Of a DNA stretch of 64,000 nt, positions 53,554 through 62,324 are shown piece after piece. The position numbers were made by a program, and so were the translations under genes. This DNA comes from an uncultured Bacteroides sp. (lineage in GTDB: Bacteria; Bacteroidota; Bacteroidia; Bacteroidales; Bacteroidaceae). The notes beneath the pieces were generated by a model. The model made no database searches. It was not told the origin of the DNA and was given only the letters and a program-made list of their open reading frames with translations. The stretch spans positions 1 to 64,000 of the forward strand of contig CAAEFE010000095.1 of NCBI GenBank assembly GCA_900755095.1, written 5' to 3'. Every line of letters begins with the position of its first letter. Position 1 is the first letter of the stretch.

Positions 53554-53867
53554 ACCTATAAAATTTCCCCGCAAAATTACAAAAAAGATTGGGAGTATAC
53601 ACCCAAAGAACAGAAGTATTATAATAAGGTATCTGCCGGACATTACTTAGATGTGGGGCGAGTACTGTTAAGCCGTGGGCTAAACGTCCGTGAGCCGTGG
53701 GATGAGCACTGCTAAGACGTGGGCTTACCCCAAGCGAGGTGCGGGCTTAGTTCCGACAACATGCCGTCTTATTCCGAATGGGGTATGAAACACGTTAAAT
53801 TTTCCTTAGTTCAGCTATAACTAAAGGAAAAAGAACTACTTTTGTTTCTAAATTTTATAGTATCTAT
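53554..53867. promoter_or_regulatory. Divergent mfd / glycosyltransferase promoter region with repeat array
   Basis: The minus strand has TAATTTTG (plus 53572-53579) as -7 for mfd, 19 bp before its ATG, with CAAA at 53604-53607 as a possible -33. The plus strand has TACTTTTG at 53837-53844 for the glycosyltransferase gene. Between them lies the 53647-53778 array. TTTTCC-TTAGTT and AACTAAAGGAAAA form an inverted repeat with one bulged base around 53800-53830. No gene was seen. Confidence 0.65.
53647..53778. repeat. Six-unit GC-rich 22-bp array, core TAAGCCGTGGGCTTA
   Basis: Units start at 53647, 53669, 53691, 53713, 53735 and 53757. The core CGTGGG recurs at 674, 696 and 718, with related GTGGGG at 654 and TGCGGG at 740. 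Units 1 and 3 also agree in their right half (GAG-x-ACTG). The consensus core is a dyad, TAAGCC-GTG-GGCTTA. The stretch is much more GC-rich than other intergenic DNA here. The last unit is strongly diverged. Confidence 0.85.
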
Positions 53868-54611
53868 ATGCAGACATCGGATAGCATTGTAATTATCCCC
53901 ACCTATAATGAACGGGAGAACATAGAAAATATCATCCGTGCCGTTTTCGGCCTTCCCCAAGTATTCCATATTCTGGTCATAGAAGACGGCTCTCCGGACG
54001 GAACGGCAGCCATCGTAAGAAAACTGCAACAAGAATTTCCCGAACAGCTTTTTATGATAGAACGTAAAGGAAAACTGGGACTGGGTACTGCCTACATTAC
54101 CGGATTTAAATGGGCACTGGAACACGCATACGAGTATATTTTTGAAATGGATGCAGACTTCAGTCATAATCCGAATGATTTACCCCGTTTGTATCAGGCT
54201 TGTTCGGAACAAGGAGGAGATGTATCCATCGGTTCCCGTTATGTCAGCGGAGTGAATGTAGTGAATTGGCCGATGGGACGGGTATTGATGTCATACTTTG
54301 CCTCTAAATATGTGCGGTTTATCACCGGAATACCTGTACATGACACCACTGCCGGATTTGTTTGCTACCGCCGCCAGGTGTTGGAAACAATCGATTTAGA
54401 TCATATTCGCTTCAAAGGATATGCCTTTCAGATTGAAATGAAATTCACTGCTTATAAGTGTGGTTTCAAAATTATCGAGGTTCCCGTTATCTTTATTAAT
54501 CGTGAATTAGGGACTTCTAAAATGAATAGCAGCATCTTTGGAGAAGCCATATTTGGTGTGATAAAATTAAAAGTAAATAGTTGGTTCCATAAATTCCCAC
54601 AAAAGAAATGA
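53868..54611 (+). CDS. DPM1-like polyprenol-phosphate sugar synthase (GT2)
   Basis: A 247-aa GT2 enzyme without C-terminal membrane segments. Motifs are IIPTYNERENIENI, ILVIEDGSPDGTAAIV and the metal-binding DADFSHNPNDLP, then GSRYVSGVNVVNWP and the acceptor-side FINRELGTSKM, all as in dolichyl/polyprenyl-phosphate mannose synthases. It would transfer a sugar from a nucleotide donor to polyprenyl phosphate at the inner membrane for later protein or envelope glycosylation. It overlaps the dihydroorotase gene by 4 bp (ATGA), so the two are co-translated. Confidence 0.88.
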   Translation: MQTSDSIVIIPTYNERENIENIIRAVFGLPQVFHILVIEDGSPDGTAAIVRKLQQEFPEQLFMIERKGKLGLGTAYITGFKWALEHAYEYIFEMDADFSHNPNDLPRLYQACSEQGGDVSIGSRYVSGVNVVNWPMGRVLMSYFASKYVRFITGIPVHDTTAGFVCYRRQVLETIDLDHIRFKGYAFQIEMKFTAYKCGFKIIEVPVIFINRELGTSKMNSSIFGEAIFGVIKLKVNSWFHKFPQKK

Positions 54612-55945
54612 AACGTACACTGATTCAAAACGCCGTTGTTATCAACGAAGGAAGAAAAGTTCTGGGTTCAGTAGTAATCGAGAATGAAAAGATAGCCGAA
54701 ATATTGGTTGGTGAAGAAAACGCAACTGCCCCCTGCGACGAGATAATAGACGCAACCGGGTGTTATCTTTTGCCGGGTGCCATCGACGAACATGTGCATT
54801 TCCGCGATCCCGGACTGACTCATAAGGCAGATATCACCACAGAAAGTCGTGCTGCGGCAGCAGGAGGTGTCACCTCTATCATGGATATGCCCAATACCAA
54901 TCCGCAAACTACCACATTGGAGGCTTTGGAGGAAAAATTTGTTCTGTTGGGTGAAAAGTCAGCAGTCAACTATTCCTGCTATTTCGGAGCAACGAATAAT
55001 AACTATACCCAGTTTGCACAACTGGATAAACACCGGGTTTGTGGAGTGAAGTTATTTATGGGTTCAAGCACCGGCAATATGCTGGTAGACCGGATGGCCA
55101 GTCTGCGTAATATATTCGGTGGAACCGATCTGCTCATCGCTGCTCATTGCGAAGATCAGGGAATTATCAAAGAAAACACGGATAAATATAAGAAAGAATA
55201 CGGAGACGACGTACCTTTGGCTCTTCATCCGCTCCTTCGTTCGGAAGAAGCTTGCTATCGTTCATCCGAACTGGCAGTGCAGTTGGCACGTGAGACAAAC
55301 GCCCGCCTGCACATCATGCATATTTCCACAGCTAAAGAGTTAAGCCTGTTTTCTAATGTACCTTTGGTACAAAAAAAGATCACGGCAGAAGCCTGTGTTT
55401 CTCATCTGCTCTTTACGGAAGAGGACTATCAGACACTGGGTGCCCGCATCAAATGCAACCCTGCCATTAAGACAGCGCAAGACCGGAAAGCTTTGCGAGA
55501 GGCTGTCAATAGCGGTTTGATTGATGCTATTGCCACAGATCATGCCCCACATTTACTTAGCGAAAAAGAAGGCGGTGCCTTAAAAGCAATGTCCGGAATG
55601 CCGATGATTCAGTTCTCACTCGTCAGCATGTTGGAGTTGACAGAAAAAGGAGTGTTTACTATCGAAAAAGTAGTAGAAAAGATGGCTCATGCTCCTGCGC
55701 AGATGTATGAGATACAAAACAGAGGATTCATTCGCAAAGGCTATCAGGCTGACCTGGTATTAGTCCGTCCCGGAAGCGAATGGACTGTAACAACCGATTG
55801 TATTCTAAGCAAATGTAAATGGAGCCCATTAGAGGGACACACATTCGACTGGAAAGTAGAGAAAACATTTGTAAACGGACATCTGTTATATAACAACGGA
55901 GAAATAGACGAGACTTATCGCGGACAGGAATTAAGATTCAGATAA
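54608..55945 (+). CDS. pyrC: Dihydroorotase
   Basis: A 445-aa amidohydrolase of pyrimidine synthesis, converting carbamoyl aspartate to dihydroorotate. Metal-site motifs are present: DEHVHFRDPGLTHK, the Lys in GVKLFMGSSTGNM, AAHCEDQ, LHIMHISTA and ATDHAPH. The length and the GYQADLVLV C-terminal sandwich fit class I dihydroorotases. A non-catalytic homologue would lack the HxH and Asp, which are intact here. It is followed 25 bp later by the MetH-activation gene. Confidence 0.9.
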   Translation: MKRTLIQNAVVINEGRKVLGSVVIENEKIAEILVGEENATAPCDEIIDATGCYLLPGAIDEHVHFRDPGLTHKADITTESRAAAAGGVTSIMDMPNTNPQTTTLEALEEKFVLLGEKSAVNYSCYFGATNNNYTQFAQLDKHRVCGVKLFMGSSTGNMLVDRMASLRNIFGGTDLLIAAHCEDQGIIKENTDKYKKEYGDDVPLALHPLLRSEEACYRSSELAVQLARETNARLHIMHISTAKELSLFSNVPLVQKKITAEACVSHLLFTEEDYQTLGARIKCNPAIKTAQDRKALREAVNSGLIDAIATDHAPHLLSEKEGGALKAMSGMPMIQFSLVSMLELTEKGVFTIEKVVEKMAHAPAQMYEIQNRGFIRKGYQADLVLVRPGSEWTVTTDCILSKCKWSPLEGHTFDWKVEKTFVNGHLLYNNGEIDETYRGQELRFR

Positions 55946-55970
55946 ACAGCAGCTCGCCTTCAACAAGCCT

Positions 55971-56879
55971 ATGAGTACCATTTTATCTTATAAAATACAT
56001 ACAGTCACTCCCTACATCAACTGGATTTACTTTTTCCATGCATGGGGGTTCCAGCCACGTTTTGCAGCCATCGCCAACATTCACGGATGTGATGCCTGCC
56101 GTGCTTCGTGGCTGACAACTTTCCCGGAAGAAGAACGTAATAAAGCTTCCGAAGCAATGCAGCTATTCAAAGAGGCCAACCGGATGCTCGATCTGCTTGA
56201 CCGGGATTATGAAGTAAAGACCATCTTCAAGCTTTGCAAGGCAAACTCTGACGGGGATAACCTGATTATTGAGAAAGAAAAAGACCGGTTCATCACTTTT
56301 CCTTTACTGCGCCAGCAAACGCCGAAAAGAGACGGTAGTCCTTTTCTTTGTCTAAGTGACTTTATCCGCCCGATCTCTTCCGGCATCCCAGATACCATCG
56401 GTGCTTTTGCCTCTTCCATTGATGCGGACATGGAAGGATTGTACGAACAGGACCCTTATAAACACCTGCTTGTCCAAACCCTCTCCGACCGACTGGCAGA
56501 AGCAGCAACAGAAAAGATGCATGAATATGTGCGCAAAGAAGCGTGGGGATATGCCAAAGACGAGAATTTAGGCATAGCGGACTTACTGGTCGAAAAGTAT
56601 CAAGGCATTCGCCCTGCTGTCGGTTACCCGTCTTTACCGGATCAATCCGTCAACTTCCTGTTGGATGAACTGTTGGACATGAAGCAGATAGGCATTTCGC
56701 TGACTGAAAACGGAGCTATGTACCCGCACGCTTCTGTTTGCGGACTTATGTTTTCACATCCGGCTTCCGAATACTTCTCCGTCGGAAAGATTGGAGAAGA
56801 CCAATTGGAAGATTATGCCCGCCGTCGGGGAAAAAGTATCGAAGAAATGTGTAAGTTTCTGGCAGCTAATCTCCAATAG
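55971..56879 (+). CDS. Stand-alone methionine synthase (MetH) activation domain protein
   Basis: A 302-aa protein corresponding to the C-terminal AdoMet-binding activation domain of cobalamin-dependent methionine synthase. Signatures are YINWIYFFHAWGF near the N-terminus, the AdoMet loop RPAVGYPSLPDQS, and AMYPHASVCGLMFSHPASEYFSVGKIGEDQLEDYARR. In E. coli this is one domain of MetH; here it is a separate gene with no metH nearby. It would donate the methyl group for reductive reactivation of cob(II)alamin in a MetH encoded elsewhere. Confidence 0.88.
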   Translation: MSTILSYKIHTVTPYINWIYFFHAWGFQPRFAAIANIHGCDACRASWLTTFPEEERNKASEAMQLFKEANRMLDLLDRDYEVKTIFKLCKANSDGDNLIIEKEKDRFITFPLLRQQTPKRDGSPFLCLSDFIRPISSGIPDTIGAFASSIDADMEGLYEQDPYKHLLVQTLSDRLAEAATEKMHEYVRKEAWGYAKDENLGIADLLVEKYQGIRPAVGYPSLPDQSVNFLLDELLDMKQIGISLTENGAMYPHASVCGLMFSHPASEYFSVGKIGEDQLEDYARRRGKSIEEMCKFLAANLQ

Positions 56880-56947
56880 TCCTTATTCCCCTGTGATTTT
56901 TCTCCTTTTCTCACGACTAACTAACCAGAAAAGTAATCATAGATTCC

Positions 56948-57460
56948 ATGAGAGAACAAACAGCAGAGGTTAGCGCCCCTATTGAACAAGAGTTTTTGTC
57001 GGTGATCCGCGAATATGAACGGGTGATCTACAAGGTATGCTATCTGTATGCCAATCCCAATGCTCCTCTCAATGATCTGTATCAGGATGTGGTATTGAAC
57101 CTTTGGAAAGCCTATCCCAAATTCAGAAAAGAATGTAAGGTTTCCACCTGGATTTACCGTATTGCCCTCAACACCTGTATCAGCTTCTATCGTAAAGAAA
57201 AGAATGTGCCGGAAATAGTCAGCCTCACCAGAGATACCGACTGGGCCATAGAAGCACACGACCCGATCAACGAAATGTTGAAACAGCTTTATCAGATGAT
57301 TAACCAACTGGGACAACTCGACAAATCAATTATCCTGCTTTATCTCGAAGACAAAAGTTACGAGGAAATAGCAGAAATCACCGGACTGACGGTTACCAAT
57401 GTAGCGACCAAACTAAGTCGCATCAAAGACAAACTTAAAAGAATGAAAAAGGAGGAATAA
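56948..57460 (+). CDS. ECF-type sigma-70 factor
   Basis: A 170-aa ECF sigma factor. Region 2 is VIREYERVIYKVCYLYANPNAPLNDLYQDVVLNLWKAYPKF with the -10-recognition KVSTWIYRIALNTCISFYRK. Region 4 is LDKSIILLYLEDKSYEEIAEITGLTVTNVATKLSRIKDKL. The short linker has no extra domain. A membrane protein follows after 5 bp, the usual place for an anti-sigma factor, so the pair probably senses an envelope signal. Confidence 0.92.
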   Translation: MREQTAEVSAPIEQEFLSVIREYERVIYKVCYLYANPNAPLNDLYQDVVLNLWKAYPKFRKECKVSTWIYRIALNTCISFYRKEKNVPEIVSLTRDTDWAIEAHDPINEMLKQLYQMINQLGQLDKSIILLYLEDKSYEEIAEITGLTVTNVATKLSRIKDKLKRMKKEE

Positions 57461-57465
57461 GATAT

Positions 57466-58041
57466 ATGGAACTGGAAGAACTGAAAAAATCTTGGAATGC
57501 CCTGGATGAACACTTGAAAGACAAAGAGTTCATCAAAGAAGAAGAGCTTGAAAAGCTGATAAGGCATGCGGACAAAGGTATCCATGCCATTGCCAGACTG
57601 AACATCAAGCTTATTCTGATTTCTCTGCCGATACTGATCTTATTTTTAGCGGAGGTACTGTTACATAACAGATTGAACCCGATCTATATCATTATCATTT
57701 TCGCATGGATTCCTGCCCTTTGCTGGGATATCGTCACCACCCGTTTCCTCCAACGGACACAAATAGACGAGATGCCTTTGGTAGAAGTAATCAGCCGCGT
57801 GAACCGTATCCATCGATGGACCATCAGGGAACGATTGATTGCTATTGCCTTTCTCCTAGTCCTGGCTATACTTTCATTTATCTACTGGCAAGTGTGGCAA
57901 TATGGAATGGGCATGATTGCTTTCTTCATCCTGTTATGGGGCGGAGGACTGGGATTGATCTTATGGATTTACCGCAAGAAGTTCTTAAATCGTATCCACG
58001 AAATCAAAAAGAATTTAAGCGAACTGAACGAATTAATGTAA
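57466..58041 (+). CDS. Membrane protein paired with the ECF sigma factor (possible anti-sigma)
   Basis: A 191-aa protein with a cytoplasmic helical N-terminus (LEELKKSWNALDEHLKDKEFIKEEELEKLI) and about four transmembrane segments (IKLILISLPILILFLAEVLL, YIIIIFAWIPALCWDIV, RLIAIAFLLVLAILSFIYW, MIAFFILLWGGGLGLILWIY). No zinc-finger anti-sigma motif was seen, so an anti-sigma role is inferred from position only. It ends at a strong terminator. Confidence 0.75.
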   Translation: MELEELKKSWNALDEHLKDKEFIKEEELEKLIRHADKGIHAIARLNIKLILISLPILILFLAEVLLHNRLNPIYIIIIFAWIPALCWDIVTTRFLQRTQIDEMPLVEVISRVNRIHRWTIRERLIAIAFLLVLAILSFIYWQVWQYGMGMIAFFILLWGGGLGLILWIYRKKFLNRIHEIKKNLSELNELM

Positions 58042-58080
58042 AAGAATCCAACCTGAATAATTCATACTAAGTAGTAAGGA

Positions 58081-58114
58081 GTGTGCTTACCCCACCACGG
58101 TAAGCACACTTTTT
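58081..58114 (+). terminator. Strong terminator overlapping the 3' end of sbcC
   Basis: GTGTGCTTACC (58081-58091) pairs perfectly with GGTAAGCACAC (58099-58109), followed by TTTTT. The last codons and stop (58087-58089) of the convergent sbcC lie inside the stem. Confidence 0.85.
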
Positions 58115-60954
58115 CCATTCACTTTCTTATGTACCTGCACCTGAACAGAAATCCGTTCACTCATCTCCTGCACATGAGAGATTACTCCTATTTTCCGCCC
58201 CTGCATCTGTAATTGTTCCAATGCTTCCATCGCTGTACGCAAACTTTCCGCATCCAAAGAGCCGAAACCTTCATCAATAAAAAGAGATTCAACTTTCAGA
58301 TTATTACTTGACAAGGAAGACAAACCTAAAGCCAGTGCCAAAGAAATCAGGAACGATTCACCTCCTGAAAGAGAGTACACGGTCCGTATTTCATCACACA
58401 TATCGCAATCTATTACCTGAAGTGCCAACGTATCGGGTACCTGTTGCAGCTTATAGCGTTTAGAGAGATAGGATAAATGTTGATTGGCATGAAGCAGCAA
58501 CAAATTCAAAGTATAACTTTGAGCAATCACTTTAAATTTCGCTCCATCCGCACTGCCAATCAGTTTATTCAATTTTGCCCAACGTTCGGCAACAGTTTGT
58601 TTCTCTGCCAGTTCCTTCGCAATCTGTTCCACAGTCAGTTTATTCTTTGCTTGTTGTAGCAGGCGGGCTTCTATAGTAGAAAGGGCACGTTCTATATTCA
58701 GGTTTTCTTCCTGTTGCTTCTTTATTATTTCGGGAAGCAGTTCGGGAGACTCTATCTTTTTATACTGTTCTTGCAACTCTCCTATAGCCAGTGCAATTTG
58801 CTTCATCTCTCCTTGCAAACCGGAAAGCCGGTTGTGTACCGCCTCTACTTCTTTACGTGCTTTCTCCAAAGCGAGATTCAGTTCTTTCTCTCTTTTTGCT
58901 ACGGCAGCTTCCGCTTCATCCGCACTTTTTCCTTTCAATAGCTGCGAACGTTCCTGACGAAGCACATTCAGCGCTTTCTCTATCACTTCAAATCTCTTTA
59001 GTTCGGCCGAAGCAGCATTCTGTAAGATTACCAACTGTTCTTTGGCAGACGATACTTTCTGCATAGCCAAACGGCAGAGAGAAACATTTTCACGAAGAGC
59101 TTCACAATGTGCACGCATCTTTTTAATTTCTTCATCGCCGAGCTGCCATTCTGCGTAAAGATTACGATATTCCAAAATACATTTTGCCAGTTCCGCCAAA
59201 CGGTGTTGTATTTGCTCTTCGTTTCCGGCTTCAATCCCTGCTTTATATAATGCTGCCAACTGTTCTGCAATCTGTCCGTCCACCGTTTTTTGATGCGTCC
59301 AATCACGTTGCAGAGCAATGCTCCGGTTATTCATCTGCTGATAGTTGGTTGATGCTACATTATACTCCTGCTCTATACTCCGGAAAAGAGTATCTACCAC
59401 CTCCTGTTCCTGATGATAAGGATGCGCTGTGCTACCGCAAACCGGACAAGCCTCCCCTTCCTGTAATTGCCGGCGCAATGCTTTCACGTCTTTTCCCACT
59501 GCCATACGTGCATTTTCGTAAAGACGTTGAGTAACTTTCAATGCGGTTTCTTGCTCCGTCAATTGTTTCAGACAATTGGCCACTTCTTTCTCCAGTCTTT
59601 CTATTTCCGTCTTTGCTTTCGTCTGCGTTTCCGTTAATTGCCGGATATTCTGCTGACGAGTCAACTCTTTTTGCAACTTCACCTGTTCTTCGGCCAATAA
59701 CGGATATCCGAAAGAATTTAAGCGCAACAAACGTTCCTCATTCGTACTGGTAGCGGCAACCAGTTTACTTTCTTCTTGCCGTAGAATCTCTTCCACCTGT
59801 TCAAGTTGCAGTGCTTCTTCTATCCCTACATGGCTTAATAAGCGGTTCAGAGAAGAATAAGACACCTGTAATTGTTCCGCAGCCACTCGCATTTTTTGTT
59901 CCTGCTCCGCCACCTGCCTGTTAGCCGCTTGTAAAATCTGCTGCGACTGTATATAGCTGCTTTGTTGAGACTGTATCTGTACATCCAATTGACGTGCTTT
60001 CTTCAAGTCTGGCTGTATGGCCTCCCATTGTGCCTTAAAATGCACCAATCCTTCCTCTTGGGAAGCCAATGCACCCTGCAATACTTTCTCCCTGACCTGT
60101 TCCTCCTGTTCTTCCTGCTGCTTTTTCTTCCAAAGTTCTTCCTGTATTTTTAATGAACGAACCACATTCAGTTGTTCATTCTGTTCTGCCAGCAGTTTAA
60201 TCCCTGCCGCGCGCTTTTCAATTGATAGTTCTTTCTCTTTTTGCAGAGCAAGCAGCTCTTCTTCCGGCATCAATTCGATCACATTCATTCGATTCTGAAT
60301 CAAGGTCACCTCCTCTTGTGCCGCCTTATTCCGGGCATAGACCTCTTGAGAAATCCGGGAATACACGCCGGTTCCTGTCAACTTCTCCAGTAATTCTGCT
60401 TTTGCCGCCCCTTTTGATTTCAGAAATGTAGCAAAATCATTTTGTGCCAATAATACTGTACGGGTGAACTGTTCATACGTCAGGCCAACCAACTCCACCA
60501 ACTGAATCAACAACTCTTTCTTGGTACCTTGAAATTCTTTCTCCGTATCCAGTTCTTTCACTTCCAGCGTTTGTGGCTGCAAAGAACCGTTTATCTTGTT
60601 TCTTGTCCGCCTCACCGACCAACGAGAACGGTAACGCCGTCCGTCAATACCTAAAAAATCGACTTCCGCATAACCGTCACTTGTCCCCCGGCGCAGCAAA
60701 TTTCTAACATCAGACTGATTAATCTGATTGTCTCCCACATCTGCCAGGTTCACATTTTCCACTGAAGTAGCAAAGCGGGGAGCCTTATCATACAATGCCA
60801 GGCATAAGGCATCTAATAAAGTAGACTTACCTGCACCGGTAGGTCCTGAAATGGCAAAGATACCTGCAGAATGTAATGGTTCTGCCATAAAATCCACTTC
60901 TACCGTTCCTTCTATCGAGGTCAGATTCTTCAATCGTATAGCTAGTATTTTCAT
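58087..60954 (-). CDS. sbcC: Exonuclease SbcCD subunit C (Rad50-like ATPase)
   Basis: A 955-aa SMC-like ATPase. Walker A is GPTGAGKST at 37-45. A long coiled coil surrounds the zinc hook CPVC at 503-506, and there is a signature SGGES at 863-867 and Walker B LFIDEGFGSLD. With SbcD it cuts hairpins and blocked DNA ends. The start overlaps the sbcD stop by 4 bp. The long coiled coil gives many Gln/Glu/Leu-rich stretches. Intact and of usual length. Confidence 0.95.
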   Translation of the reverse strand: MKILAIRLKNLTSIEGTVEVDFMAEPLHSAGIFAISGPTGAGKSTLLDALCLALYDKAPRFATSVENVNLADVGDNQINQSDVRNLLRRGTSDGYAEVDFLGIDGRRYRSRWSVRRTRNKINGSLQPQTLEVKELDTEKEFQGTKKELLIQLVELVGLTYEQFTRTVLLAQNDFATFLKSKGAAKAELLEKLTGTGVYSRISQEVYARNKAAQEEVTLIQNRMNVIELMPEEELLALQKEKELSIEKRAAGIKLLAEQNEQLNVVRSLKIQEELWKKKQQEEQEEQVREKVLQGALASQEEGLVHFKAQWEAIQPDLKKARQLDVQIQSQQSSYIQSQQILQAANRQVAEQEQKMRVAAEQLQVSYSSLNRLLSHVGIEEALQLEQVEEILRQEESKLVAATSTNEERLLRLNSFGYPLLAEEQVKLQKELTRQQNIRQLTETQTKAKTEIERLEKEVANCLKQLTEQETALKVTQRLYENARMAVGKDVKALRRQLQEGEACPVCGSTAHPYHQEQEVVDTLFRSIEQEYNVASTNYQQMNNRSIALQRDWTHQKTVDGQIAEQLAALYKAGIEAGNEEQIQHRLAELAKCILEYRNLYAEWQLGDEEIKKMRAHCEALRENVSLCRLAMQKVSSAKEQLVILQNAASAELKRFEVIEKALNVLRQERSQLLKGKSADEAEAAVAKREKELNLALEKARKEVEAVHNRLSGLQGEMKQIALAIGELQEQYKKIESPELLPEIIKKQQEENLNIERALSTIEARLLQQAKNKLTVEQIAKELAEKQTVAERWAKLNKLIGSADGAKFKVIAQSYTLNLLLLHANQHLSYLSKRYKLQQVPDTLALQVIDCDMCDEIRTVYSLSGGESFLISLALALGLSSLSSNNLKVESLFIDEGFGSLDAESLRTAMEALEQLQMQGRKIGVISHVQEMSERISVQVQVHKKVNGKSVLTVVG

Positions 60955-62204
60955 TCTTCTTCCTCCTCTTCTTTACGGGTAGCAGCCAAATAGGCCTCTT
61001 CAAACAAACCTGTCAGTTCTACAGGCATTTCCACCTGATAAATCTTCTCAAAGGCAGACTGTGCAATCTGCAAGGGAGACATTTCCTGCAACCCCCTCTT
61101 CCAGTTTTCATTTTCTTTCGTCGTATTTCCAGTTTCAGTGCGATAGGTAGAAACAATACGCGCCAACCGATAGTTTTTATCTGCCAGTGCATCTTCAATC
61201 TCCTGCCGAAGCATGGGTTCCGGTTCCTCCAACAATACCTTTACTTCCAGATATGGGGCTACGGCTTCTGTCTCGGGTAGTTCCTTCAAGGCTTCCAAGA
61301 TGGCTTCCGGTGAAACAGATTCTCCGTTCGGGACACTCAACAAAGGTATTAATTTCGGGCATTCCAACCGTTCAATGTCCACCGCACAGCCTCCGTCGAA
61401 AGTCACCATCACGACTCCATGATGATAATGTTTCTCGGCAAAAGACATCGGAATGGGACTTCCGGCATACCGCACATTCTCTCTTCCGGACACTCGCTGC
61501 GCTTTATGTATATGTCCCAATGCCGTATAAGCTATCTGTTCGGAAAAAGTTTCCGGAGATACGCACTCCAGCCCACCAATCACGGTACGCTCGCTATAAT
61601 CCTTCTCTGCAATTTCCGATCCTGTAGCCTGCAAATGACCGATGGCAAGAATCGCCTGATTCTCCGTCCTTCGCTTCCATAGCCTTTGCAAAAGTTGTGC
61701 ATAAAGTTCGCGAACTCCCTCCGCATACGGATTGCCTTCCGTTTGCACGGCCGGATAATCTCCCTGACGCAGAAAAGGAACTGCCATGCAAAGCAATTCC
61801 ACTTCCCCTTTCCGGTTCTTCAGTTCCACAGTCAAATGGTCATAATCGATTTCTCCGCCTTCGAGCTTGCGAACTACCCCTCTGACTTCCGTCCGCATAG
61901 CTTGCAACAGAGGCAAAGGAGCCTCCAGGCGTGCTGCCGAATCATGGTTGCCGGCAACAATGACAATCTGCAAATACGGATTCTCTGCTGTCACCCGATA
62001 AATAAACTGATAATACATGCTTTGGGATGCTGCGGAAGGGTTGGAAACATCAAAAACATCTCCGGCTATAATCAATGCATCAATCTCTTTCTGACGAATT
62101 TCTTCTGCCAGCCAATTCAGAAATACTCCATGTTCTTCCGTGCGATCATAACCAAAAAAGGTTTGTCCCAGATGCCAGTCGGCAGTATGTAATATACGTA
62201 TCAT
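60951..62204 (-). CDS. sbcD: Exonuclease SbcCD subunit D (Mre11-like nuclease)
   Basis: A 417-aa metallophosphoesterase nuclease. Motifs are ILHTADWHLGQ, IIAGDVFDVSNPS, IVAGNHDS and TALGHIHKAQRV. The ATG at 62204 is chosen because IRILHTADWHLG is the usual N-terminus and a -7 element (minus TATTTTTG, plus 62235-62242) lies 31 bp upstream; a longer reading would add 28 unlikely residues. The tail is Glu-rich. First gene of the sbcDC operon. Confidence 0.94.
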   Translation of the reverse strand: MIRILHTADWHLGQTFFGYDRTEEHGVFLNWLAEEIRQKEIDALIIAGDVFDVSNPSAASQSMYYQFIYRVTAENPYLQIVIVAGNHDSAARLEAPLPLLQAMRTEVRGVVRKLEGGEIDYDHLTVELKNRKGEVELLCMAVPFLRQGDYPAVQTEGNPYAEGVRELYAQLLQRLWKRRTENQAILAIGHLQATGSEIAEKDYSERTVIGGLECVSPETFSEQIAYTALGHIHKAQRVSGRENVRYAGSPIPMSFAEKHYHHGVVMVTFDGGCAVDIERLECPKLIPLLSVPNGESVSPEAILEALKELPETEAVAPYLEVKVLLEEPEPMLRQEIEDALADKNYRLARIVSTYRTETGNTTKENENWKRGLQEMSPLQIAQSAFEKIYQVEMPVELTGLFEEAYLAATRKEEEEEE

Positions 62205-62234
62205 AATTTTGTAACTATCTCTAATAACAAGAGG

Positions 62235-62242
62235 CAAAAATA
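62235..62242 (-). promoter_or_regulatory. -7 promoter element for sbcDC
   Basis: The minus-strand TATTTTTG fits TAnnTTTG, 31 bp upstream of the sbcD ATG. Confidence 0.55.
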
Positions 62243-62296
62243 ACACAATCAAAAAGATTATATCACATCTGCCTCTCTTTTTTACCAATAATCATG

Positions 62297-62304
62297 TATA
62301 TTTG
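62297..62304 (+). promoter_or_regulatory. -7 promoter element for the PlsC-type gene
   Basis: TATATTTG fits TAnnTTTG, 20 bp upstream of the ATG at 62325, divergent from the sbcDC promoter. Confidence 0.6.
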
Positions 62305-62324
62305 CAGGATAAAAATCCAACCCT

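Noticed and set aside
50179..53643. Mfd with a 30-residue hydrophobic N-terminal extension
   Set aside because: The extension lies upstream of the -7 element and reads through promoter DNA; the ATG at 53553 opens the normal Mfd N-terminus.
50360..60431. Numerous long antisense or alternate-frame ORFs inside mfd, pyrC and sbcC
   Set aside because: They overlap well-supported genes, lack ribosome sites and domain content, and are shadows of the real frames.
60951..62288. SbcD with a 28-residue N-terminal extension
   Set aside because: The usual nuclease N-terminus IRILHTADWHLG begins at 62204, after the likely promoter.
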